From NCBI GenBank assembly GCA_024036415.1, contig JAMWET010000767.1:141501-205500 (forward strand): DNA of 64,000 bases, written 5' to 3'. Source of the DNA: Prochilodus magdalenae (Eukaryota; Chordata; Actinopteri; Characiformes; Prochilodontidae). A program made the position numbers and the translations under genes. Below, in pieces: positions 49,471 to 61,059 of the stretch. Under the pieces are notes generated by a model. It saw only the letters and a program-made list of their open reading frames with translations. It did no database searches and was not told the DNA's origin. Numbering within the stretch: the stretch's first letter is position 1; every line of letters begins with the position of its first letter.

Positions 49471-51732
49471 CAGGCTCCTGTCTTCTTTCTCTCTCTCTCT
49501 GCCTTTCCCTCCCTCTTCTCTTGTCTTCCTCCCTGTCTCCTTTCTTCATTACTAAGGGGAAAGATGGGGAGGGAGGTGGGGAGGTTTTCACAAGGTATTG
49601 TTGTCTGAGAAGCCACTGCATTTAGACGAGGCACGGCAAGCCTATTTATACAACCGCAGGCAACTTGTACAGCTTTACAACTGCAACCATTAAAACATTT
49701 ACACTGAAGATATATGTTTATATATAGATATATGCAAATAAACCAAAGAAATATTAAAATATATAAGGAAATGTTGATTTGTGCATGTCCATGGAGGTTA
49801 CTAGAATTCCTTAAATGCCCAAGAGGTGTTGGCATGGCCACTAATGCATTCCTATTTAGTCCTACAACTATACTATCCTATGTCCTGACTTCCATATAAT
49901 ATACTGTGTTATAAGTATGTAATAATAATGTAATAATAATGATTAAATTCCATAGTTATTAAAAGCATGTTACAAATGCTGAGCAAATATACATAAAGAC
50001 CACCTGACATTTCTGCAAAGCTGTCGGAAAACTCGAGGTGCAGAACTCGAAGCATCAAATAACCCCTGTCTCAAGCATTTTCTGTGCTACCCAATCAGAT
50101 CTGAAAGTAGGCAGACCTTCGGTGATGCTACAGTCACTGAGCACCCTGAACTATGCGGTGCTACAGATCACAATACGCTCACCATAAATAGAAAATATCC
50201 ACTTGTGGTTTGTTCACACCATGCTGACTGTCCATGGGAGCTAGCGGAACTATGATGGAGCTAGGTGAACCCCCATCCCCATGGTAATTCTCCATTGAAA
50301 TGTGTGAGAAACTGCACACATGACTTTCTGTTTCTACTGTAAATAAAAATAGAAAGTAGTTTGTTCCAGTTTAGCTTGTTTTTGCTAGCAGCACCATGCT
50401 TGCTTGTTGACTCTTTAGGCACCATTGCAATTCAGTAACATGTTTAAGAATCCCTGTTTTAAATGAATTGGCAAACAGAGGTTGGGTTTATTTAAAAGGT
50501 CAGCCAACCCTTCTTTAATAAAGAAACAAAACCAGGTGCTTCAGATCAACTCCAAGCTACTAGGAAAAGGGACAGTGGGATCATAATAGGCATTATAAGT
50601 GTGGCACTAAAAAAACCTCACAGGGAACTGGATGGCACTGATCAACAGCTATTGATCATTTCTTAGCGATGAATGTGATGATCACCACAAGCTAGAAGCT
50701 TCTCCCTCCAGCTCTCTTCATTTCTCTGAATTCAATTTAACTGAATTTAACCGAAGACAGAAGTAACAGATAACCAGCATTTACACAAAGTGAAATAACA
50801 CAGTGATCGAAGCTGGTTGTGTCCTGAGCTGCAGAAATGGCAGTGATCACAGAGAGTTAGCTAACCTGATCGGCCGATGCAGACTGGCCAAGAAATCTCT
50901 CAATAAATCAATACAAACTGGCTTTAAACAGTGAAATAATGCACCAAGTCATCAATACGGGACATGTGTTTGCATAACAAAGTTATTTCCTCATGTCTGA
51001 GCCTGAACTAGGCTACATATTGATTATTGATTATTAATGATTATTAACTATTATTGATTAGTACTGATTACCATATATTGAACTCCTAAAATGACTATTA
51101 AACACATCATTATACCAGGATTTAAAAGATTTTAATCTTGAAATTTCATATCATTGCCATTTTGTATGCCGCTGAGCTGAAATCACATCAGACTCATCTT
51201 TCTCCATACGTGAGAAGCCTTGTGCCATTGTTATTGCTTTCTTTTTTTTGTGATCAATATTTTATTAACAAGTAAGCACATAGAACAAAGAACTATGTTC
51301 ACAGAGTCCAAGATATGGTTCTGTAAAGTGCTTCAAAATAGGTATACCTAGAATAGTAGTTACTATTAGATAGCAATAGTAGAACATTAACAATGACCAT
51401 ATTAATGGTACACACAGGAGGAGAGGACATGCATAATAATAATACAAATGATGCATTTAATAAATAATTAGATAAATGGATTCAGTCCACAGTGAGAGTT
51501 TGAGAGTTTCACACTCACATACCAATTAACAAACGTCACTAAGCTCTCATTACTTTGAACACTTGTCTATATTTTGCGGATAATACATTGAATCTGAGCT
51601 CCGCATTTGTCATTTATATTGACTAAAGATTTCACGATGACTGGAACAAACTCAATTCTTTCAAAGAAGTTGCATTTAAAATGAAGAACGTACTTAATAT
51701 CTGGTAAAGTTCCTAAGACAGCACGTAGATCA
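49471..51732. other. Mostly unique AT-rich DNA
   Basis: Apart from the repeat at 50191-50304 and short CT-rich (49484-49545) and TA-rich (49710-49735) runs, I see no element. TTATTGATTATTAATGATT-type words occur at 51020-51060. Confidence 0.45.
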
Positions 51733-52035
51733 CCCCTCGCTCATCTTCTAAACCACTTATCCTTCTGGGTTGCGAAGGCTGCTTTAACCTATCCCAGTGC
51801 TTATTCAGTAGAAGGCAGGAAACACCCCGGACAGGCTGCCTGCCCATCACAGGACAGACATGCACATTCACATACTCACACCCAGATAGGCAGTTTAGGA
51901 TCTTCAGTGGCTTGCCTGTATGTATTTAGACTGTAGGAGGAAACTGATGCAGACACAGCTGGAAGGGGAATCGAACTCGAGGCTCTATTTGCCATGAAGC
52001 GACAGCATTGCCCGCTGCACCACCATGCCAGCATT
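51733..52035 (+). repeat. Widespread teleost dispersed repeat F
   Basis: In order: 'CACTTATCCTTCTGGGTTGC', 'AACCTATCCCAGTGCTTATT', 'CCCCGGACAGGCTGCCTGCC', 'CATCACAGGACAGACATGC', 'TTAGACTGTAGGAGGAAACT', 'GGGGAATCGAACTCGAGGC' and 'GCACCACCATGCCAGC'. This series is typical of a very common fish interspersed repeat. The end of the same family appears at 17370-17434. Confidence 0.75.
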
Positions 52036-52499
52036 GATATCCAAGGATCTAAACTGTGATACTACGTAATAGATATATTGACAATTGCTGTGATTATTGT
52101 GTATTGTAATATTATTAATCGCTCAATTAATTTACTCAATTCCCACTACAGTGTAATGCAGGATGGCCGTTAGGGGCTTCTGGAGGGTCTAGCGGTTCAA
52201 TAGAGTAACAGAATTCTCTGCCTGTATGCATTCAAACAATTGGCTAGCTAAGTAACAGCTACAGTGCTGCTTTAGGTGAACACACCATTAAACTGCCCCT
52301 GATGAACTAACAGCAACGGTCTAAAATGACTCTGAAACACATCCTGTTGCACTGACATACATTAGCATTCGCACCAATGAGGCTTCGTTAAATACACCAT
52401 AGTCCATGTGAATTTCCAGCCCTGTAGGTGCACAGCTAGAATCAGCGCTGGTTCTGTTTACGTGTGTTCAACACATGAAAAACAAACGGATCTGAAGCA

Positions 52500-53240
52500 G
52501 TGAGATGCGAGTTTGGAGGCAGGAATCAGAAAGGGGGTTTGTTATGGAATCACCTCAGCCATTAGCTGCCTCCCCACCTGGAGTAGTGGCACGCTGCCCA
52601 AACGTCGCTCCGCAGCCTGTTCGTCTGCAGTCCAAACATGTAAACCCAGCCTGCAGACAGCGCTGTTTACATTCATTAAATCTGCATTTCAACACGACTC
52701 CTCCGACAGCCTCTCGCTGCTGGGAGACAGTCTTTAGCGAAAAGAGCGCTGAGGCCTTCGGGTCGAATCGCAATTTCTTCCCTGTAACTGGAGCCCGGAA
52801 CTTCTGCTAACGTAATTCAAAGCCTATTTTCAAACTCATGCACCGACTGCATCGTTTCAGTACTGTCTGCAGCCCTCCAGATATTATCAGTTCATTTATT
52901 TCCACCTGATTCAGTCATTAGAATTCTTTTGGTGCAATTTCCCTCTCTTTTCAGGTCACTTCTATGGCAAACATGGAAGCCGTTATTATGGTTATTAGGT
53001 ATCAGTCATCAGCTGCGGTTTGTTATGGGCTTGATTAATAGCGTCTGGCCTAAACAAACAGCTCGGGCCCCATGCTGCTGCTGAATGTGATGGAGAGGGC
53101 TGGAGCTGGAGTGATGCTGGAATGGCTTGGCTGAGCAGGATATTGCAAAGTGATTACACAAGTGTAATGCATCAGAACTCCTGCAGCTGCACGCTAACAG
53201 GTCGTCTACCGCCTTACTGAGATAACAATGGAACAACAAT
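52500..53240. promoter_or_regulatory. Candidate conserved non-coding block
   Basis: Complex sequence with CpG-containing first half (52500-52800) and homeodomain-like cores later ('GGGCTTGATTAATAGCG', 'GTTATTATGGTTATTAGG'). Frames of 70-101 codons overlap on both strands without recognised domains. Inference only. Confidence 0.3.
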
Positions 53241-53696
53241 AGCATTCTATCAGTCCCTCTGCTAAAAATGCCAACAACAACCCACGCACTGGTTGATATC
53301 TGTACCAATGCCGATGTTTATGTCATGGCTTGAGTTGACAGACTAAGAAAAAAAGTGTAATGCCGGCATGGAAAGTTCATTACCCTGCTGAAGATATGTC
53401 CAGGCCGTAATGGGATGGAACTGTGAGAATGTGGGGTTTTAACAAGTGGGGCGCTCACGGATACTTTCAGTGCATCCAAAATTAGTCATGCTTTAATCAT
53501 AAACCTAAAGAAAAAAATACATCCATCATCAATAAAATAGTTGCAGCCAGAAGGAAGTGTGGGATTGCAGAGTTATTGGGAAGGAAGATAAAGGTCACCA
53601 GGAACAATAAATGATAGTCAAGTTTAGACTGATAGGGTTAATAATTATTGAGCTACATATACAGTGTCTCGCAGTATGGCGTTGGGCTGCCATGTA

Positions 53697-54242
53697 CAGG
53701 GGTTGGACAATGAAACTGAATTGTCTAACACTAATGTCATTTTAGTGTGGGAGGTCTCATGGCTGAATTGGACCAGCCTGGTGGCCAATCTTCATTAATT
53801 GCACATTGCACCAGTAAGAGCAGAGTGTGGAGGTTCAGTTAGCAGGTAAGAGCACAGTTCTGCTCAAAATACTGCAATGCACACAACATTATGGGTGACA
53901 TACCAGAGTTCAAAAGAGGTTGGTGCAAACTGTTGGTGCACGTCTTGCTGGCGCATCTGTGACCAAGACAGCAAGTCTTTGTGATGTATCAAGAGCCACG
54001 GTATCCAGGGTAATGTCAGCATACCACCAGGAAGGACGAACCTCCACCAGCATCACGTAGTGACCTGGCCACTATCCTGCAAGAAGAATGGCTTAAAATC
54101 CCTCTGACCACTGTGCAGGACTTGTATATGTCATTCCCAAGACGAACTGACGCTGTATTGGCCGCAAAAGGAGGCCCTACACCATACTAATAAATGATGG
54201 TGGTCTAAAACCAGGTGTTTCAGTTTCATTGTCCAACCCCTG
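53697..54242 (+). mobile_element. Tc1-like family A, deletion derivative 2 (546 bp), nested in B
   Basis: It is flanked by TA at 53695-53696 and 54243-54244, with 'CAGGGGTTGGACAATG' ends in inverted orientation. The + strand retains the helix-turn-helix start (ATG at 53891) and, in another frame, 'DLATILQEEWLKIPLTTVQD' with 'AVLAAKGGPTPY', the C-terminus of the transposase. The catalytic middle is absent. It interrupts family B and is therefore younger than that copy. Confidence 0.92.
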
Positions 54243-54326
54243 TATGCTAATGTAACATACCAAATGTCTCAGTATGGAGTTGTAGAGGTTCCTAGTGGTG
54301 TCCTGTGATAATCCATCCCATGCAGT

Positions 54327-54569
54327 TCAAATATTCTCACACAGTTCCTGCAGATTTTTGTGGTGGAGGTGGAGTAACACCAGGCCTTCTGGACATGTGA
54401 CAAACCATTCGACTAGTTGCTGACCACGGTGCCTCCACACGCAGATTCGATCTTCACCAAAGCGGGACTCATCACTGAAGATGACCCGCCACCATTCTGA
54501 GTCACTCCATGAAAGTCTGGCACGATGCCATTGCAGTCCTTGATTATGCTGATGTGGTGTTAAGGGCAA
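54327..54569 (-). pseudogene. Family B transposase fragment (SDESRF block)
   Basis: 80 codons including 'FSDESRF', in which the Asp is the second metal-binding residue of Tc1/mariner transposases, and 'VWRHRGQQL', then an abrupt switch to C-terminal helix sequence. It is the longest intact B frame here. The first and third catalytic residues are absent, so no activity is expected. Confidence 0.75.
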
Positions 54570-54970
54570 ATGGTGCTATGGCCTTACTAGGTGTAGTCCT
54601 GAGTTGCACAACTGTCTGTCGGCACTAACAGGATGACTCACGGAGGCCATCACTGCTCTACAATCATGGCTGTTGTGTTCAGTGATAAGGCCTGTCCTTG
54701 CGTTGCTGTGCGTAAAACTCTAATCATTCGCATGTCTCACAATGTCAAACCTACCCACCAAGATTCATTCCTGTTGGTTGATTCGTCTGGGTGCGACTAT
54801 TTTATTGACGATGGTTGTATGACTAAGATAAAATGATGTATTATACACACCTTTATGTAACATTAATCCAAATAGAGGTGGAAAGGAGAATATTATTGTT
54901 CTGCACAGACATCCAGTGGAAAATGTGGAATTTCCTTTGAAATTAGTTGTAGAGCTCAGGCACATACTAA

Positions 54971-55654
54971 TAAAGACTTTGTGGCCAAAAGTATGTGGAC
55001 ACACATCCTAATAGTTGGCCTTAAGTGTTCAGGCCAATTTGTGAAATTTCCCTGGAAATTCCTGTCCTGGCGACAGACTACTATAGAACTACTATATGAA
55101 ATGGAAGCATCTAGAGCTCAGTCGATCAGCAGTGCAACACACCACACAAACTCACGGAATACTGAGTGCTAAAACATGCGGAACATAAAACGAGCAGTTC
55201 TCAGTTTTATCACTCATCGCAGAGTTACAAAATGCCTCTGGAAGCAACACTGGCACAAGAACTAAGCTCCATGAATTGCCGAGTAGTTCCGCACCAGCCT
55301 AAGATCACTACACGTAATGCCAAGTCTTGGCTGGACTGGTGCAAAGCATATTGCCACAGGACTCTGGGGCACAGTAAATGTGTGCTTCTCTAAATAATTA
55401 CTCTCCTGCAATTGTCAGTCTGATAATCTCGGTTTGGTGGGTGCCAGGAGGACTATCTATCAGAATCCATACTGGCAACAATAAAGTTTGGTAGAGGAGG
55501 GATAGTTTTGTGGAAAGCCTTCTCAGAAGAGTGAACGCTGTTATCCCCTTCAAAACGTTTGATTGATGTCCAAGGTTCTGGAACAGAATGTCCAGTGAGT
55601 TTACTTCATAGCTGTGATGGTCAGGCACCCACATCCGTTTGATCATATAGTGTG
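54971..55654 (+). mobile_element. Tc1-like family E, end-to-end relic (about 680 bp)
   Basis: The left end 'TGGCCAAAAGTATGTGGACA' and right end 'CACCCACATCCGTTTGATC' to 'ATATAGTG' are degenerate inverted repeats of a common fish element. Between them, broken + frames recall transposase blocks: 'SVLSLITELQNASGS' (55195), an 'ITTRNAKSWLDWCKAYCHRT' block (55343) and a 3' segment near the right end. The part carrying the second and third catalytic residues is gone or shifted. Inactive. Confidence 0.7.
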
Positions 55655-56369
55655 TTTGAGAAACCATGCACAATTTTGCACTGGCAGAGGAGAAGATGTG
55701 GGAAACTGCTAGGGCTGACTGATAAATGGCTGGCCTGGAAGCGGGGCAGGTCCTAAACAGCCACACAACAGTTCATGGTAGCAACTGAACTTCACTAACC
55801 AGCCCCTCATCCCAGCACAGTATCAGCAGCAACACATTTACACATCTTGCAGCCAACGAGACAACTTAAGTCTCTCTTACTGAGCACTACTATGTGGCTC
55901 CATGCCTCCTGTATGTCCACGGTCAGTAGCTTTAAAATGTTTACGTTCTATTTGTACGTATGATGGTGAGTGTGTTCAATCAAGTTGTTCAGATGTTCTA
56001 CCATACTTCTGGCTCTAGTACCTATAGTTCAATTATCTAGGACCTAAATATTAAGATACAATTACTCAAGCAATTACCACCTTACTTACACTGTGACATA
56101 CATCAGGATGGCCCCTTGCATAGATGCAGTTCTACATCCCTAACAGAGTCAGTATGTAAAGATAGAGAGAGACTGTGTGCATGGAGGGCCATATGGGCCT
56201 GGGTGGAAGGGGGCTGGGCAGGAGCTGACAGGCCACCAGTGCGGTCTGGGCTGCGGTCTGGGCTGCTGCACTGCTCCTCCTGCCACCCCCCTGTCCTACA
56301 CACACACACACACACAAACAGTCACACACGGCGGGCTCCTCGTGCAGCCCGGGCAGATGGCACCCCTTG
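55655..56369. other. Non-coding stretch with short (CA)n
   Basis: Unique sequence with a CA run at 56294-56316. Frames of 70-94 codons around 56103-56422 overlap on all frames in GC-rich DNA and have no domains. Confidence 0.4.
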
Positions 56370-56640
56370 CCTGCGTGCCAGGAAAAAGCATGCAAATTAA
56401 AGGTTATACCCAGCAGGTTTGAAGCGCTGCCAGCGCGGGGTGGCGCAGCAGCCCGAGCCCACCTGCTTATCAGCCCGGGGACATCTGGCTCGATTTTGTG
56501 GAATGAGCGCGACGCTGGGAGGAATAACTGTCATCTGTTCAGCCTGCTCCGAGAGGAGTGCCTCCGCGTGCCTCCCGCGCGCCTGCAAGAATGATACTTT
56601 CACCGCTTTAAAAGATCTCATTAGCTCTTAACTACCGCTC
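56370..56640. promoter_or_regulatory. CpG-rich candidate regulatory block with octamer motif
   Basis: The block has many CG dinucleotides, unlike the surrounding desert, a perfect POU octamer ATGCAAAT at 56390-56397 followed by TAAAGG, and 'GGGGTGGCGCAGCAGCCCG'. It may be a conserved enhancer or a small CpG island. No splice-flanked frame was recognised. Confidence 0.35.
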
Positions 56641-57195
56641 TAGAATTGGTTGTGTTGCCCAACATAGTGTATTACCAATGGCTGCAGACTCGTCACACGC
56701 GCAGGCCCCGACTATTCACACGCTCCACAAACAGCCAGCCGGGTCCCCCCGCCAGGCTGCGAGGGCTGTAGACATTGACTGGAACAGACAACTCCTGGTG
56801 AAGGCTTAACAACACAGCCGTCTGAGTTTCGCCCCTAATTCTTTCCCAATATGCTCTCAAGGTTCACGGTATCTCACAGGGGCCTGAATACTGTGACTCA
56901 AAGTAAGTTCGCAGATGTTTCTCCATATTTGCGGCCTGCTTAGTTTAACCACTCTCTGCGCAACAATTAAAATATGGCCAACTCTGAAAGCTGAAGGCTC
57001 AGTTCAGCATGTGCTACTTAGCCAAAGTTGGCTAATTCATTAATAAAGGTGTCCCCTGTTGGGTAAAGCATTTTATAGAAACTATAAATGGAGAACAAAA
57101 CAAGCAAACAAGGTTAGTACGAAATCCGTTTCAGACATAAGCACTGAATAATGTATACTCAAGCAACACTTGGGTGATTACACTCATCCTTAAAG
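56641..57195. other. Non-coding stretch, nothing recognised
   Basis: CpG content fades to AT-rich sequence by about 56930. No element or gene supported. Confidence 0.4.
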
Positions 57196-58395
57196 CATAG
57201 TTGCACAAATAGCTGCACACAGAAGGAATCAACCGACAGGAATGAAACTTGGTGGGTAGATTTGACATTGTGAAAATACAGGGATTGGACAATGAAACTG
57301 AAACACCTGGTTTTAGACCACCATCATTTATTAGTATGGTGTAGGGCCTCCTTTTGCGGCCAATACAGTGTCAGTTCGTCTTGGGAATGACATATACAAG
57401 TCCTGCACAGTGGTCAGGGGGATTTTAAGCCATTCTTCTTGCAGGATAGTGGCCAGGTCACTACGTGATGCTGGTGGAGGTTCGTCCTTCTTGGTGGTAT
57501 GCTGACATTACCCTGGATACCGTGGCTCTTGATACATCACAAAGACTTGCTGTCTTGGTCACAGATGCGCCAGCAAGACGTGCACCAACAATTTGTCCTC
57601 TTTTGAACTCTGGTATGTCACCCATAATGTTGTGTGCATTGCAGTATTTTGAGCAGCACTGTGCTCTTACCTGCTAACTGAACCTTCACACTCTGCTCTT
57701 ACTGGTGCAATGTGCAATTAATGAAGATTGGCCACCAGGCTGGTCCAATTCAGCCATGAGACCTCCCACACTAAAAAGACAGGTGTTTCAGTTTCATTGT
57801 CCAACCCCTGTATGCTAATTAGTCACGCTTCTGAGACGCATCCATATGACGTAAGCAAGGATGGGCCTTATCGCTGTACCTGACTGACCCAACAGCCATG
57901 ATTGTGGGCATTGGCGAGCAGTGATGCCCTCCATGAGTTATTAGTACCAGCACCACTGGCAGATGCCTGCACGACACAGGACTACATGCATGCAGACCGT
58001 TATGCCGACTGCCCTTAACACCACATCAACTTCGTCAAAGACTGCACTGGTGTTGTGCCAGTCTGTTATGTGACTCAGACTGATAGCAGTTTGCTGTCAC
58101 ACGTTACATGTCCAATGGCCTGGTGTTACTCCACCTCCACCACAATCGCAAAATCTGCAGGAACTGTGTGAGAGTATTCAGGCTGCATGGGATGGATTAT
58201 CACAGGACACCATTAGAAACCTCGCAAACATGGCGGCCGGATGCCATACTGAGAGACACTACTTCTGGTAGAGCTTATAGCTTAATAAATATGGCCCCTA
58301 TCAGTTTAAATGTATCACCATTTATTGTTCCTGCTAACCTTTATCTTCCTTCCTTCCATTCCATTGCAGTCCCACACTTCCCACTGAGGAGTGAA
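57196..58395 (+). mobile_element. Tc1-like family B copy, interrupted by family A
   Basis: The left part (57196-57278) has 'CACAGAAGGAATC' and 'GAAACTTGGTGGG'. After the nested element, B resumes with 'CTGTACCTGACTGACCC', the 'AAGACTGCACTGGTG' region, a 'CCTGGTGTTACTCCACC' junction, C-terminal helix residues and 'CAGTCCCACACTTCC'. The SDES block is largely deleted in this copy (58070-58100). Its right terminal repeat is eroded. Confidence 0.75.
57279..57810 (-). mobile_element. Tc1-like family A, deletion derivative 2 (532 bp), nested in B
   Basis: TA flanks at 57277-57278 and 57811-57812, with inverted ends 'CAGGGATTGGACAATG' and 'CATTGTCCAACCCCTG'. On the - strand the helix-turn-helix region runs directly into 'TSTSIT' and a stop, while a second frame continues 'PPPASRSDLATILQEEW' to the C-terminus. 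Junction and content match 53697-54242, so both descend from one internally deleted ancestor. The + strand 70-codon frame is a shadow. Confidence 0.9.
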
Positions 58396-58805
58396 TAAGG
58401 CCTCATTAGTAACAAAGATTAGTAACTGATTAATAAGACCACAGGTTAAGGTGTTCATGTGCACTCCAGGTCTTTCCCTAGCCTACAGCATGCTGTGTGC
58501 GTCCTAGCTTTGTTTATGTAATTGAGTGACGTGCTTATGGCTGCTAGCGAGAACTAAAATCGGCTAACATTTGTTTATCTCAGTCACAGCACAATCATCA
58601 GGTTTGCTGGGGTCAGAGTGGTGTTTACAGGGTCCTGCTCTGGTCCTGGCAGTGTCCTCAGTGTGGTCAGTGCACTCTCCAGGCATGGTCAGGTCAGAGA
58701 GTCTCCTGCTGATTTAACGGCTGCTCTGAGGCTCGTCTCTCAGCTCCCTAACACTGATGGACAAAATCTCTCACACATGGTGCAGGTGCCTCACAAGACC
58801 TCGCC

Positions 58806-58841
<36 letters not shown>
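58806..58841. repeat. (CA)n microsatellite
   Basis: About 18 uninterrupted CA units. The 147-codon + frame (58618-59061) crosses it and the GAT tract and is not supported as a gene. Confidence 0.95.
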
Positions 58842-58842
<1 letters not shown>

Positions 58843-58983
58843 CCCTTGTGTGACAGACAGACCTTCCTAAAACCTATTATTGCCACCTCTTTGCCAGCCT
58901 GTGCCAGGTCTGGGGTGATGTGTATAATATTTAGCTGTCTCTCTCTTTTATTCTTACTATGTCTTGTGATGATAATGGCATTG

Positions 58984-59020
58984 GTATTGATGATGATAAT
59001 GATGATGATGATGATGATTA
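58984..59020. repeat. (GAT)n microsatellite
   Basis: An interrupted GAT trinucleotide run ('GATGATGATAATGATGATG' and more). Confidence 0.9.
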
Positions 59021-61059
59021 ATATGCGTTTTTGTCTATGTTTTTGTTACACAGTTAGGTGAGGCCTGAAAAATCTACTACTAGTACATATTCAATATGCA
59101 ATACAATTGTCATATTTTGTATATTATTTTTTCCAAGTTTATTTTCCTCTTATTATGAGTTTTCTGATTAATTATGACAGTCCCCAGTTTTTGAAAGATC
59201 GGCAACAAACTCACTAGGAAGTGTTGTACCTAATTGTGAGATATGGCTTTAATTCGATGTATGGTTAAACCACAACCAACTGTTTAAAATCAAAATTTTC
59301 CCATAAGAATAAATGGTGGAATTCAAAAAAACAAAAATATGTGTGTTAAACAATTCTGTTTGGGAAGCTGAGGTCTCATTCATAGTGGAGCCTGGTGAGA
59401 CATACAATATAAATAAATAAAAAAAACAGTAAAAATAAAATCATATTCCCATTAAGGACAATTTGAAAACAAAGCTACATAAAAAATAACTCAAATCAAT
59501 AAAAAAAAAAAAACACAACAGAAAAGGGAGAAAATAAATTTTGTATTTGTAATATGTGTATCTATTGTGATATTTAATAGATGAAAACCTTATTATCCCA
59601 AAAAGCCCCTCCATGCCGTACAATATTTGTTTCTGGATCTCAGTATCAGGGAGGGTGTCTGAGCGTTTGTGTAATGATAGGTGGGTCAGTGGGAGAGGGA
59701 TATAAAACATGATAATGTTTTAGCTAATATTAGTAATATAATATCATATTTCTCCCCACAATGATGTAATTAAGGAGTTGTTTTAGAGTTGGTGAAAAGT
59801 TACCACTTTATGATGTTACAGGAACACATGAATGTTAAGGGTATGATATGCCAAATCAGGCTTTAAGGTTTTAAGCAGTTACATTGTTATCCAGTGCCGA
59901 ATGCTTTACTGTGCAAGCTCATCCCTGAGACAACATGTGAGCGGATACATGTGAGTTTTGGAAGTGCAGCCTGGAGAAATCGTTTGGAGAGAGGGCGTGT
60001 GCGTGTTTTGGTTTGCGCCTATCTGCACTGCTTTGTCTCAGTGCTGTCGGCTGATTGAGTGTGGCTCTAATTGAAAGTGAAGTTAGCTGTGTGCAGTGTT
60101 GCAGTGCTCAGCCCCTGGTATGTCCAGCATGAGTGGGAGTAAGAGGGGTAAGGGGTCACCTATCAGAACTGCTGTTGTAGGAAGCAAGGAAGAGAAAAAA
60201 GAGAGAGCGGCATTAAGGAAGGCACTGTACAAGACTAATGCTTGGGGTGGCTTTTACTCATTGGAGAGAGCTAAAAGGACACAAGACAGTTTTAAAAGCT
60301 GATGGGGAAATGCTGAAAATCAGGCGCATGTAAAGGGGAATAGGTTTGTGTTCAGTTCAACAACAAATGCACATGTACAGCTGTCCATGGTGGGAGCTCA
60401 AAGCATGATGGTGTAAATGTGGAGTACGCTGTATAACTGTAGGCTGTAGAGGGAAACCCCAAGAGCACAAAATACCATATAATGCTGTTTTAATAGCCAT
60501 CATTACCTGATTCTATGAACATCTATGCCACTGTTTTACAGCTCCTGCCTGACTGCCCAGTTTAGACAATGCATGCATGGGAATGGTTCAAAGGGGTTCG
60601 TTCTTTCTTACAGAAAGGAAAACATCATAGCCAAATACCTAGAATAACAATTATGGCCTATTTCATACATGTGCTGCGCTTGCACAGTCCAGACCCAGTT
60701 TCGGGTTCAAATCGTGTAACAACGTTATCCAACTAAGTCGGTGGAATGGTGGTCTCTGACTTGTGCACACTAGTGTAAATTAGCATTATATGAATAAAAT
60801 ATGTGGCATCAACACAATTATTTTTAAAGGAAGTAAGCTGAAAGACATAACTCTACTGATTTAATAGACTGTAAAAAAATTCAACGCATCATTTTCCCCC
60901 CAGTAGAAGCAGTTCAGCGCCACGGAACTGGAGGAACTGACAGGCAGTGAGTGAACCCATCTGCAACCAGTGTGAAAGGCCAATATTTGAGTGGAGAACG
61001 AGCGCGCGTGTGCTAGGCGTGCCTGAACTCACTAGTCAGGGTCCTAAGTGCTCTTTGTT
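59021..61059. other. Mostly AT-rich non-coding DNA
   Basis: Poly-A-rich words at 59410-59515. A 68-codon lysine-rich frame at 60096-60302 has no recognised homologue and no splice signals that I trust. No repeats named. Confidence 0.45.

Larger units (their letters stand above)
47041..50304 (+). repeat. Diverged repeat pair, 47041-47143 and 50191-50304
   Basis: Both segments read 'GAAAATATCCAC.TGTGG', 'TTTGT.CACACCAT.CTGAC' and end 'TAATTCTCCATTGAAAT'. They are about 110-bp direct copies 3.15 kb apart, of an unnamed dispersed repeat. The DNA between them is described separately. Confidence 0.6.
53522..54815 (-). mobile_element. Tc1-like family B copy with both ends, interrupted by family A
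   Basis: The left end 'CCATCATCAATAAAATAG' (53523) and right end 'CTATTTTATTGACGATGG' (to 54814) are inverted copies extending about 30 bp inward to GGGTGC/CAGAAGG-type sequence. Removing the nested 546-bp A element leaves about 750 bp. The - strand frame 54327-54569 carries 'GLQWHRARLSWSDSEWWRV' then 'IFSDESRFGEDRICVWRHRG' and joins to 'PEGLVLLHLHHKNLQELCEN'. So the second-Asp block is fused to the C-terminal helix, and the third catalytic block is deleted. Confidence 0.85.

Noticed and set aside
55398..55766. 122-codon - strand frame
   Set aside because: It is antisense to the 3' part of the Tc1-like E relic, whose transposase-like blocks lie on the + strand.
57465..57677. 70-codon + frame matching one at 43730-43936
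   Set aside because: The similarity is real but arises from the antisense of the family A transposase helix-turn-helix.
58618..59061. 147-codon + frame
   Set aside because: It runs through (CA)n and (GAT)n microsatellites, giving Thr-His and Met-rich runs. Not credible as a gene.
60690..60725. Possible tRNA-like 'GGGTTCAAATCGTG'
   Set aside because: No matching acceptor stem, D arm or anticodon arm could be built around it.
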